Source: Dioscorea cayenensis subsp. rotundata (taxonomy: Eukaryota; Streptophyta; Magnoliopsida; Dioscoreales; Dioscoreaceae). From it: a stretch of DNA of 64,000 nt. Under the pieces are notes generated by a model. The model had not been told where the DNA came from. It did not search any database and saw only the letters and a program-made list of their open reading frames with translations. The stretch is taken from NCBI RefSeq assembly GCF_009730915.1, contig NC_052489.1:26033916-26097915 (forward strand), given 5' to 3'. Below, piece by piece: positions 15,452 through 27,400 of the stretch. The position numbers and the translations under genes are program-made. How positions within the stretch are numbered: the first letter of the stretch is position 1; every line of letters begins with the position of its first letter.

Positions 15452-17100
15452 CTAGAAAAGAGGATCTGTGGACACAGTGAGGCTGCAACCGTCCAAGTTT
15501 AGAGGATAACTGGAACCAGACATGAAATCATCTCCAAATATCACAGCACCAGCAGCCAATGCCCCAGCTCCAAGACCCATTCCGAACCCGGGTCCACTGC
15601 CACGTCCTGCAGAGCCACTCCCTGGCATGCCAACATAACTTTCTGGTAAGGGGTTTGCTCCGGGGAATAATGTTGGCAGGAAGCCCGTGTTAGCGGGTGG
15701 GGGTGGCGGGGGTGGGGGAGGAGGCCGATGGTATCCTGCATTGGAATCCTGTGGGTTTGCGTAGTTTGAGGGTGGTGGCTGAGGGTGGCTGTGAGGATAG
15801 CTGCCATTGGGGTAGCTGTTGTTGAAATGGTTATCTGGAAATGGCTGAGGCTTGTTGGGATACGCCAACACTGGTCCATCTTCTATAGCTACGCTTATGC
15901 CTTCATTAATTCCTGCAGAGTTAAGTTTTAGCAGTTAAAGATCAGAAATAGCAGGAAAAATCGGATTCAATCCCTAGCACAAGCAGGTACTGATGAAGAA
16001 CATAGAAGATGTTACATAGGTTAAGTGAGACATCATAACAACCAAAACTAAGAAAAGAAATGAACGTAGAATAAAATAATGCAGCAAAATTGATGAAGAA
16101 AATAGTAGATTTTTCACAAAGATTATCATGGCACAGATGGCAGAATAACGTTAACAGAAAATAGTAGATTTTTCACAAAGGTTAACATGGTACAGATGGT
16201 AGAATAACGGTAACTACATTCTTTACAAACACACATATCCCCCTTGTGAAACATCATAACAACCAAAAGTAAGCAAAGGAAATGAATGTAGAACGAAATA
16301 ATGCAGCAAAATATAGTAACACAAATTTCCCTATGAGCCAGAGAAGTAACTTGTGGTCATTAAACGAACCAACTCATAAGCCTTCTGACAGAGTTAGAGC
16401 ACTAAGTATGACAAAATAATAAATTTATAAGACTCTAGACAAAGATTATATACTAGTCTTCATCTTAAGCAATTGAATCGAACCAAAGAGAAACTATAAT
16501 CGAACCAAAGAGAAACTATAAGCAGTAGGAACCAAGTTATTTCAAATGCTACAGGAACCAAAAAAAAAAACACAGGAATATGATTTGAGGATGGTTTTAG
16601 ACAATTACTATAATTAACACATCAGGTTAGCTTAGCCAGATACCTGGGTAAGAGGGACCACTCTCACTCTGCTCATAAATACGAACAGCTATATCAACAA
16701 AGCCTTGAGGCTTGCCAGATTTTTGTTTACGTAACTGGTAACTTCCAGTCTCCTCATTTCCTGATCTTGATGGCTCTGCGGACTTCCCAAATTTGGTGAA
16801 GAATTCCTTTAGCATAACAATAGCAGTTCCTTGAAGCTTTTCCCTCAGAAAAATGGGATCTCTACTGTAAACTTCTGCCGTCAAAGACAGTTGTTGCAGA
16901 TCTGTTTTCATGCTGTCAACAGTAATTGTAAACTTGGTTTTCCAAGTTGGATTGGAACTCCCAGAACTGTCTATCTTTGAGCAGAATTTGTTGTTTGGAT
17001 CAATCCAAGCAACAGCAAACCATTGGCGTTTCCAGAGAGACGATGACCGAGGAAGGCCACGGGCGGAGATCATGCAGACTTCAATAAGAATTTTTCCCAT
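15452..17100 (-). CDS. SRC2-like C2-domain protein
   Basis: Two exons: 17100-16644 and 15912-15452 (305 aa). The first exon is a single C2 domain starting at residue 4 (ILIEVCMISARGLPRSS, then WFAVAWIDP, SNPTWKTKF, LSLTAEVYSRDP and PQGFVDIAVRIYE). C2 domains of this class bind membranes, often in a calcium-dependent way. The second exon is low complexity: Pro/Tyr/Asn-rich repeats with a run of ten prolines, then a Gly/Ala-rich hydrophobic segment (GFGMGLGAGALAAGA) near the end. That tail arrangement is what SRC2-type (soybean regulated by cold) proteins show; they are associated with ER and vacuole traffic and NADPH-oxidase activation. The single intron (15913-16643) contains duplicated segments. 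Which member of the family this is cannot be told. Confidence 0.87.
16029..16311. repeat. Nested duplications in the C2-gene intron
   Basis: A segment of about 60 bp at 16029-16090 (acatcataacaaccaaaact onward) recurs at 16251-16311 with a few changes. Between them, a 58-bp unit (gaaaatagtagatttttcac...) occurs twice in tandem at 16098-16155 and 16157-16214. The whole looks like one or two rounds of local duplication. Confidence 0.8.
16475..16519. repeat. Tandem duplication of a 22-bp unit
   Basis: The unit aatcgaaccaaagagaaact followed by at occurs twice in direct succession within the intron of the C2 gene. Confidence 0.75.
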
Positions 17101-17774
17101 TTTCGAGCAAAATTGGACAGGGAGCTGAAGACAGGTCTATAAGTTTTCATGTGATAGGAACTTTCTTTTGGGAAAGTAGCATAACAAAGAAAAGGTAGAT
17201 AAAAAGAACTTTGGCATAACCTGGAAGCTTGCTTTACTTGATGATAAGGAGATTCCCTGCGTTATAAACAAACACTAGTAATAGAACAGCAAAGTTTAGT
17301 ATAGGGGAAGAATCAAATGCTAACCAAAGGTCTTGGAAAAGGAAGGCGTGCCTCAAAAGAGAATTTTCCTCAAAAGTCAGCACTCCTGTATTTGCGTTTG
17401 GACTCACCAACATTAACCAAACAGAGAAGAATAGTTGAATTGAATGATAAGTTTGTATTTTTCTCTGCACAAAGTTACAGAATGACTGCTACAGTGCACA
17501 TACTAACATACTGTAACTTCTCCACTCAATCCAAAACTTCACATAAATTAGTAAAAGAATGGACAGCATTCGGTACAAAAAAAGCTTCACAAGCTTCCAC
17601 TAATTTGAGCTGGTAGCAAGTCCTAACTGTGAAAACAGGCAGGCTTCAACATGAGTCTGTTCTCATTTTCCTGATAGCTATGAAGAATAGCTCATGAAAA
17701 AGAAGCACGACATAAGATAACTAAGTGAAATAACAACTTGCATAGGTGATATAATTTAAACATTGATTCTTACC
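17101..17774. other. Intergenic region between the C2 gene and the second GNAT gene
   Basis: Both flanking genes are on the minus strand, so this contains the C2-gene promoter and leader and the 3' end of the GNAT transcript. The TGA of the GNAT gene at 17775-17777 is directly followed, on the minus strand, by GGTAAG, so an intron in the 3' UTR is possible. No other gene was recognised. Confidence 0.4.
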
Positions 17775-20112
17775 TCAAATAATTTTCTTTTCAGCTTTGA
17801 TGGGTTTGTCAACCTCCACAGAAATCCTCTTGAATAAGTTTGGGTTTCTTGAAGGCGGCACTACCAACAGTAATCGACCAGCAGGTTTGACCACCAAATC
17901 ATCATGCAAGTAGTTTGAGGCTGTCCGGCTATATATCATAGTGGTAGACCCCAAAGAATCATCCCCAAATCCACATGCTGTGAAAAACAACCTAAAGAAG
18001 CTTTGAAGAATCAGCACAGCAGTAGCTTAAGTACTAAAGTGACAGGTCAGTAAATCTGCCAACTGTGTCGCTGCATATTCCATAGGTAAGGAAAAGAAGA
18101 GGTACTTTTTCGTTTTTGTTTTTGTTTTGTTTTTTGTTTTGTTTTTTTTTTTGAACTTTTAAGCTATAAGATGCCACATATAAAGCCAAGGAAATAGAAG
18201 CTGTAGTACACAAATTAGAGCTCATTTCATCTGGGAAGTGATTAAGATAACTTGTTAACAACCCAGACAGAGAAAAAGATGAAAAATGAAGCTGTCATCC
18301 ACACTACCGCATCATGGTGGAAATAGCCAGAAACCAAGGATAGAAGGAATTGACACTTGCTGACTTCGTCTAAATTATATCCTGATGGTTTCAAGGATCA
18401 AAACAATAAAGAAATGATTCTAGTCCTTGAACAACCAAGGCTCTTGCTTTCTTCTTCCAAATGATAATGTGATGAAGCCAACAATTTAAGATCCGGAAAG
18501 ACAGATTAGAACATAGCAGAACTAAGTCTTGTTATGGGGAATGAAGGCATATCAGGTGCATACCTCTCCTTTTCTGAGCAGAGTGCTGATATATCATATA
18601 TGCCTTTATTGGTGAGAATCCTGAAAAACATCTAAAACAGATGTCAGCTACAAATTATCGGGTTCTGGAAAGAGGCATTTTTTTATAAAAAAGAAAGAAC
18701 AACATCATTCATCTGTTGATGCATAAATGCATCAATCATCTCTCTTGAAAAGCATCTGACCGTTTTGTTCGGCACAAGAAGTTTGCATGTCCAAATACAT
18801 CCTTGATTATATTCATAGTGATGGAGGGTATAAATAGAACTACACAAGAGAGATATATGGGTCTTGAACTCAAAATAAACAGTTAAAAGAAATATTGGCA
18901 GCAAGTACTGCAGCATTAATGAGGCAGCGATTTATATGCATGCAAGTTTGAAGCCTTTTGTAGCAAAAGAGATGGAGGAAGCTATCAGGGAAATTTGCAA
19001 ATTCCACCATGATGAAATTCCCAACATAAGATAAAATATATTTGTGAAGGCAATCAACCTATGAAGAAGATAATGGGGCACATATAATCCTGTGTATGGC
19101 ATGATACTGAATAATAATTCAAAAATGAGATGCATATTGGATGTACACAAGTACCTGGTGATTCGATTAACTATTTTCCGACCAATGCCCAGTCTCTGCA
19201 ATGAAGGGATGACCTGAAAAACACTGAATATAAATGGTATTAGAAATTGAGACAGAATGACTTCTAAGATGGTATAAAGCATAACAGAATCTGCTGACTA
19301 AACCCAACTAGACTAGAGAATTCCAACCTAATAAAGCCAATGTCTAACTAATTATTTCATTACCTTGCATGAAAAACATGGATTCTTTAAAAAAAAAAAA
19401 AAAAAGATTCATCTCTATGGATAAAAACTTACATCAGCTGCTTGAACAATTGCAAATTTGTCATGAAGAAATATCAAAGATGGATTTGAGTTTTGTAAGA
19501 AGACAGAAGAAAGACAGTAAAATTGAGTAAGACCACACATAGTTTTTATCACGCTCTTCAATTTGAAATAAGAACATGCAACGAATCAGGGAAAAAGAAA
19601 CAGAATGAATAGATACGTGCGAGATGACGAAACAAATAATTCATTCTGAACAACAATTAAATTTTTATCCTCAAAAGAAAACTAATCTACCAAGATTTTC
19701 TCACCACGACATCATGAATCGAAGCCGTCAAACCACCATCCGACACGGCACGGCCAAAGCCCACCAATTTCCTGTCCGACTCCGGCGGCGACCTCTCAAA
19801 CAAGTCTCGGAAGCCATAGGCCGAAATCTCATCAGAATCATCGCCGGCCAAGAATCTAGTCCGGCAGAAAACTGAAACAACAATGAAGCTATGAGCGAGG
19901 GCTTTTCGGAGGCGAACAGGGTCCACGGGTTCCACCCGGCCGTCAAGGCTGAGGTTGGGGAAGCGGAAGCAGGAGTGATTGGAGTCGAGGAAGAGGTCGC
20001 GGAGGTGGAGAGGATCAAGGTGGGAAGGGTTAGTGGAGATGTAGATCGGTGGTGGTCTTCGTCTAGGGAGGGATGACGAGGAGGCGATGGCGGGGAGGGC
20101 GAATGCGGCCAT
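17775..20112 (-). CDS. Second plastid-type GNAT acetyltransferase (GNAT1/GNAT3, SNAT2-like)
   Basis: Four exons: 20112-19705, 19213-19155, 18620-18564 and 17991-17775 (246 aa). It resembles plant GNAT1/GNAT3, plastid N-terminal and lysine acetyltransferases; GNAT1 has also been described as serotonin N-acetyltransferase SNAT2. Seen: PPIYISTNPSHLDPLHLRDL after a short Ala/Ser-rich start, the paired phrases CFRFPNLSLDGRVEPVDPVRL and LVGFGRAVSDGGLTASIHDV, motif A Q142-R-L-G-I-G147, GIYDISALCSEKER, and FFTACGFGDDSLGSTTMIY. The first true in-frame ATG is at 20112; the frame is open further upstream only to a GTG. The C-terminal tail (about 35 residues after the GNAT fold, ending KAEKKII) is basic. 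I cannot decide between GNAT1 and GNAT3 orthology. Confidence 0.9.
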
Positions 20113-21438
20113 CGAGCTCTTGCGAACGGGATTGTCCTTTGCTTGAGATGATGCCCTTTTGCCATTAAATAACTTCACGATAAAATCGTTTAAAATAAAA
20201 TTTACACGTCAGCATTCCTCATATTTATTATTAAATATCTGAAATTTTTTTCACTTTTTATTTTTTTGTTTGTTTTTAAATGAGCCCACATCTGATTATT
20301 TTTTTATTTTTATTTTTATTTTTTTACAAAATCACAAGCATTAAAAAAAAAAGTAAAACAAATACAAAAATAGTAAAATACAACAGTTATGTTGAATTGA
20401 CTGATTTTCTAAAAATAAATCTCCTGTTATGAAACTCGTTACAGGTGATTATTTTTATGATTGAGTTTTAATGTACAAAACAGTTCTTTTTATAAATTTT
20501 TTTTTAAAGATGTAAATATCACTTTTTCAATGATAATTGATCACTATACATAAGGGTTATATAACTTATATTGGATTTTTGTTATTATTATTTATGCAAA
20601 AATTACAATCTAATTTTTTTTCTTCCTTAATTTTATCTTTTTAAAAACTTTTTTTAATTGCCTAATAACAATTATCTCATCTTCACCAAAGCCCATAGTA
20701 TAAAGTGTGAAAAGCACAACCACCAACTATATAAAAAATTTAAAACTAATATTTTCTGAACGATAAACAACAGATATCACACTGAAAATTTAATTTGAGA
20801 ACACCGATCAAACTGTCATAACCTTAAACCTCATATATGATTTTGTAATATAATATAGTAATTATTATTTTTTTTCAACCATGGGATACACAAAGAGAGC
20901 CCTTATTTTTGCTCAGGAGTTTGGTATCAAAATAGCATGCTGAGTTAGAACTTCCAACTTCTCCCAGCTTTCCAGAAAGTTCCAGCATTGTTCTTCTCAA
21001 GCTGCACAAAAACTAAAACTAGGGACCAAAATATGAATGCTACTGGCACTTTCAAGCACAGAATAGCTTATGAATGAAAGAGTTGCAGGTCATCATCAAA
21101 GAGAGCAAAGTTTCACCATCAAACAACTTCAGTCATTTCCAAATCCAAATATGGAAGATGGTTTGGCATTGGCACAACTTATCTTTTCCTTCATGTCACT
21201 GTGAAATCCATGATCTGGAAGGTAGCCCAATTTTTGTGTTCATCTAACTTTTCTCATGCACTGATGTTTGGGAAAAAAAAAAAATCCAATCATAAAATTG
21301 TTGACATCATACTTCAAGGAAAAGGGGCCCACCTATCCGACAGTTTTATTTTCCTCTTAGCATATTTTTACCAGTAATCTCAGAAACTGTGAAGCACCTC
21401 CTAGTAGGAAAAAAAAATCGAAAAACAGAAAAATAACC
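20113..21438. other. Intergenic region between the GNAT and ABCB25 genes
   Basis: The GNAT promoter and leader lie on the left; the probable ABCB25 3' UTR is on the right (about 20900-21438). The middle is AT-rich with T-runs. No coding or clear repeat structure was recognised. Confidence 0.45.
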
Positions 21439-24400
21439 TCAAGCTTCTAATTTGATTGCCATGTCGTCATTGTTATGTTGTCCCCAGAGCTGCGCATATC
21501 TCCCTGCTTTTGATAAGAGAACTTCATGCGGACCTTGTTCTACAACCTTTCCATTCTCTAAAACCACAATCTGAGATTCCAGAATCCAAGAGGAAAATTC
21601 CGTATATAAGAAATTACTACCTGAAAGATTAGTATTTTTGTTGGGTTGGGGGTTTGCAAGAATTTATCTTGATGAACTACAAATTTGGACTATGCATTCT
21701 TAGGGTTCTATGAATGATATTACTTACCTCATCACACTGCATTGCCGTTGTGAGGCGGTGAGCAATGAAGATTGAAGTCTTGTTGTTCGATAGGGACTTC
21801 AAGGCACCAAGTATTTCAGCTTCTGTTGTACTATCAAGTGCGCTGGTGGCTTCATCACACAACCTGAAATCAAAACCATATGAGAAATTTATTTTTTATT
21901 TAATAACTTATTTGACAATGTTTACAGCCAATATTTTGTTGATTTAAATTATTGTAAGTGTGCATCAAAGTACCATCAAAATCACACATTCTAACTGTTC
22001 TTCTCCAGGCATTGGCAAGGACTAAATAATTAAATTTTCATGGACATTTCAAAAAAGAGAAGACTGAGGACATACAAATCCATGACCAAGCCACATAGGC
22101 ACATAAGGGAAGACCAGTTAAAATCCTAATATAGAATTTTATTTGACCTCAACCAGATTTTATAGGTTGCAGAAGAGAGGTGAAAAGCAAATGAAAAAAA
22201 TTACAGAGAAATTCTTAATATAAGAAATATAATAAGTCACTTATATAAAGGTTGGTCTATTTGGAAGAGAAGAGAACACAATCATGGAGATCCAGATAAA
22301 ATTGACCAGCAATTACAGTTGTATATTGTGAAGGTATGTAGATAAAGTTTGTAGTGGTACGTATTGGATTTTGGAGATAGGGGAAACTTAAACTCTATAA
22401 ATCTCATATAGAGGGGTTGTTTTTCTATGCTATTGCACACATCAAGCAGTATACATCTCAATAAATTTATCACCTTCCAACAGTGTTAAAAACCAAAAGT
22501 AAAAAACAAAAGTGATTTCCCTTTAAAAGGTCGTCTAGGAGACTAGGATAGAGAATATGAACCAAACCCTACTTATATATAAAACATAGCAGAAAAATAA
22601 AGCAACCTCAAGCTTGAAAGCAGTACATACTGAAGATAAAAACAAACTAACAAATTCCTGATTTTTTAATGATCTGAAGAATATTTTCCATGATTATTTT
22701 ACCAACTAAAACCACAAAGGAGCCTAGAAAAGGCAGTCAAGTCCATGCTATATTTTTTTTATTTCTAATTAGGCACAATAGAGCAATTTAAGTTTTAGAA
22801 GAATGAAAAACAATAGAAATGCCACATATACAAGATGGGGTAGAGAAAATCTCTCACAGAATAGAAGGCTCCTTTAAAAATGCACGAGCAAGTGACACCC
22901 GCTGCTTTTCTCCACCGCTTAACTGTGAAATTCTTAGTGAGTTTTTCATCAGATGAATAAAGTCAAATAAATTCAAGCATGTTATAGATTTCACAATTAC
23001 TTACAGTTGCTAGAAAAAGTCAATATCTTGATGCTGAAACAATTATCACTACATAAATTTTGCAAAAAAGCCTTTTTGATTCTAATTAATGCAAGTAAAT
23101 CAAGGCACAGTACATTTCCAGCGACCTAATGTAAGGTTGTTAGAGTTGGATTAATATATGATCCTAGCCTGACAAAAGCAACTAAAAGGCATTTTAGCCT
23201 GAAGTAGACGACTTGAAGGGCTTGCAAGCCAATATGATGGGGGGTGATAGGAATTAGATCATGACCACGAATTTTCTTTCTAAACAATTGAAATGGTTTA
23301 AACATTGCAAACCAAGATACCTAATTTGCTTTGTGGTCGAGAAACCTCAAACACTAATAATCATTTCATGCATGATGTCATGCAGATAGAGGAATCCTAC
23401 GTAAAGAAAATTGCAGAATAACATTAATGAAATGTGATGTTCTTAATAAACATGGATTTCTCACCTTTAGGCCCCGCTCTCCAACAACTGTTGAATACTT
23501 TTCTGGAAAGGTCATGATTGTATCATGTATAGCTGCACGTTGGGCAGCATCATAGACCTAAATTTTAAATTTTGTTTTAGAATAACAGGGTGATTGTGAA
23601 ACACAAAAAGATAAAGGTGCTTTCCAAATAAGATCATTCACAGACCTCATCCTCAGTTGCTGATAGCCGACCATATTGTATATTGTGGAAGATTGTGTCA
23701 TTAAAAAGTACCTGCACATAAATTAATTAAGAACAAAGTCACTTGCTTATCCTCCCACAATCGCATGATTTATTGAAAAAGTAAATAATAACTCGAGAAT
23801 CATACAAAAAAACACAAGCCATTGCAAAAGAATATTTACATAACTAGTTTATATGATTTCTATATTTAAAAATAAAAATTTCCAAGAGCTAATGCCGAAT
23901 TTTCTCCTTTTCTTTTCAACTTCTTATTCACAAACCACAAATTTGTGATGATGTGTTTTCATAGAAAAATATGGTGCCTATAAGACTGCATCACACAGAT
24001 TTCACAAACTCTGAAATCCCAAAGGGGAAAAAAAAAATAATTGAAGTCAAAACATATGGGTGTCAAAAAAACCCATATAATAGGAGATTTAAACCAGAAA
24101 CTGTCGACCAACATTATAGGGTTTAATAATTAAGGTATCTGAAAAGTTGTTGACAGTCAATTCACTATACTTGCCACAAAAAACTTGCAGGTGAACAATT
24201 CCTAGTAATGAACAATACATGACAAGAGAAACATAGTTGTCTATCAAAAACTTAAACATGACAGTAAGTTTGATGATCAAGATGAAATCTTCAAACATTG
24301 TAATTAGTTTAAAGATGTGTTATCCATGTAGTAAATTCACATCTTTTTACTTATCAACGATTATTCTACACAAAGATTGATAAAAATGATTTAAGCCATG

Positions 24401-27400
24401 GTTATGCAGCCAGTTTCAGATAGTATTATGTTCATAATCAAAATTCAAGATGCATAAAATAAAGAAACTGTTTATATGATGATAAGGAGCATTAAGCCAT
24501 ATGACTTGATAAAGTTACTTTATCATCATATTAGAAAATCCATAAAGAATATTCTCAAGCTGCCATGGAGAGAGCTAATATTTGTCAAAGCTATTTAAAA
24601 CCAATGCAGCAACGTGCACCTAACACTATATGGAGTGCATAAAAGGAATAAGGGTTCACGCTAATAGAAGAACTCCATGTTGAGCTTGACCTTCTCATAC
24701 AATCTTGTTGCTAAGATCCACTAAGATTTCATCATTTTATATAATAATAAACTTTATGGAATTTCTATTTTAAAAAATTTTAAATTATTATTGGTAGCAT
24801 GCTTATTTTAGTTTGTTTCCTCTTATTGAGACCTTGTTTGTAATTGAGATATTATCTCTAGGATCTATCCCATTTTTATCAGGTCAATTATTAGTTGAGG
24901 AGTTTGTGAAGTAATAGAATACTAGTAGGGTTTTCCTCAATGGAGTTTATCTTAGACTTTATTTATTTTATTATATTTTGCAATTACATAAAAGTATTCC
25001 TTATTAAGTTATTTGATCCTAAGAATTTCCCGTGACAAATTAAATTATCATTTGGGAAATTGATGAGAAATGGAAGAAGAAAACATACAGTATCTTGGGG
25101 AACAACACCAATACACTTACGAAGACTTTCAAGGGTCACCTTCCGGATGTCTTGACCATCAATTTTTATCTGAAGAAAAAGATATTTTACCACATATTAG
25201 ACAAAATAGCTAGAGATACTCTTACCCAAACTACATAAGAAAGTTTGAATAACAAATGATTGCAAATATGACAAAGGATAAGAATCTGGTGTCCGATTGT
25301 TGATCATATAAGAACACAATTAAAAATCACAACAGTTGCATACTTCATTATAGTTGCATTCATCCAGCATCAATATCATTTGATTCATGAGCTTAAAGAT
25401 AAAGTTTTCAAGAATAAAATGGCATTACACTATAAGCACTTAATGTTTATGATATTACTGAAATCAACCTTGGTTGAGGGAAAAAAAGTCAAGGACAAGT
25501 TGTTAGAAATAGATCACATTAAACTGGAAAAAAAAAATCCAAAATTCCATGTAGAGACTTCTGCTTCCAGGAATGGGAACTTGGAGCTTTGGCATAAATC
25601 TTAATGATCTTGTCTCATCTGTTATTTTACTGCACACACACATGTACATCAAAACTATTTTATGTTTACACTAACAATTGGTTCTTAATGCCAATGAGTT
25701 CAAAAGAAAGCATCAGGAAGATTACAAACTGATCTTATTAGCCCTTCAAAGTAGCCATTTTTCCTTGAAATGTAACATAGATAAATTATTCATAAAATGC
25801 CAGTAATTAAAAAGAAAAGCAAGGCATGTAGATAATCTATGGCTGAGCATCACAAGAAATGGCTATCAAAGTAGTCAAGAAGAGCCTTTGCAAAAATGTA
25901 TTTCTCATGGAAACTATCATGTGCCAACCTCAAATCATCTAATTCTTGTGGAAACTTTCCTGGATTGACAAACATTATATTACCACTAAAACAAAAAAGT
26001 CACAAACTGGTATACCATAATGGCACAAGAAATTGCCAAACAATTGATCGCTTGAGAAAATTTTCAATGCAATAATGATATATGGGATTATTGCATATCA
26101 AAATCATATAGACATTTAAATTAAAAAAAAAATAGAAACTCATAGGTTCTTACAACTCCAGAGTCGGAGTCAAAAAATCTGTAGAGCAGTCTGAGGATAG
26201 TTGACTTACCTGCAGATGAAATTTAAGATATTGTCATACCACAATGACCAATGGCAATAACGGAAAAGGAAACATAATGGTAGCTTTATGGTTACAGAAA
26301 GCCTGAGCAGTATACAACTAAATTCTCAAGTATTATTAAGAATTGATGACTAACACTGTTAAAAGCTAGAGATTATAATTTAATTAGCGTTTCTCCTACC
26401 AAATCATCATAGACATCATAATAATAGTCCTCACCACTGCCACTGGTACCAACAATCGCGACACTGTGTCCTGCAGGTACAACAAAAGAAGCTCCATCAA
26501 GAATCCTCCGTTCGGGCAGGTATCTGAAGGGGACCAAAAAGAAAATGCCTTCAAGAACAAACAAAATATAAAATTGGGAACTAGGTGATGATGTTTTGCT
26601 GGAAATCAGTGACCATGCCCTGAATAACTGATCCTGTGAAGCTCAAAAAATGTAAATCAATTTTCAAGTTATACAGGAAAGTTCATCTTGATATAAGTAA
26701 CATCAATGGAAACCAAAAATTTCATACCCATTATTATAGTAACTAATAGCCCCACGTTAGTTAAGTTAGTATTTAGATTAATTTACACCTAATGATTATA
26801 AGCATCAAATAAGCATCAAAGCAAATTATGCCCCAGCCAGTTCCCCCATCTCTATTCATCAGCCCACACAAGTATTGTTTGCTTTGGTTTGGAGTAAGGG
26901 TTTGGATTTTGAATCTAGTTTGGAGGGAAAATTCTTGTTATAATATATTCCTAAGTTTGACTAGATATTTCGAATTTTTGGTTAATAGAAATAATAATAA
27001 ACAATTTCAATTCAAAATTATGGAAAGGGATGGTGTAAAGGTTATATTAGTACATATATTAGGTAAGAAGATTGAAGCAGTGATTATCCTTGTCTAACTG
27101 ATCATGATTCATGTTTGATAAGAAGAGTTATATCCTGGAGGCCAAATTTACCACAATTCAACAGTTTATTCCATTTGGTCGTCTACTCCAAAATAACTCA
27201 GTGCAACCTGGTTTATTACCATTTATCCTACAACCATCATATCAGTGTTTTAGTTTTTGAGAGAAGAGAAAAACGGTTGAAACCAACCAATTTTCAACAA
27301 ATAAGATGATCTGCAAGGCTGACCATCAATATCTAAACATTTTCATAACAAGGACGTTATACAAGTTATTTTCCTTTCTTTTCTTTGGAAAATGGTTGAT

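Noticed and set aside
19728-20165. Second long minus-strand ORF (145 codons) overlapping the GNAT exon 1
   Set aside because: It is a frame-shifted shadow of the GC-rich first exon; only the other frame shows GNAT family blocks.
24700-25000. Possible solo-LTR fragment in an ABCB25 intron
   Set aside because: The wording (ttattgagaccttgtttgta ... tttcctcaatggagtttatc) is LTR-like, but I found no partner, ends or target duplication.
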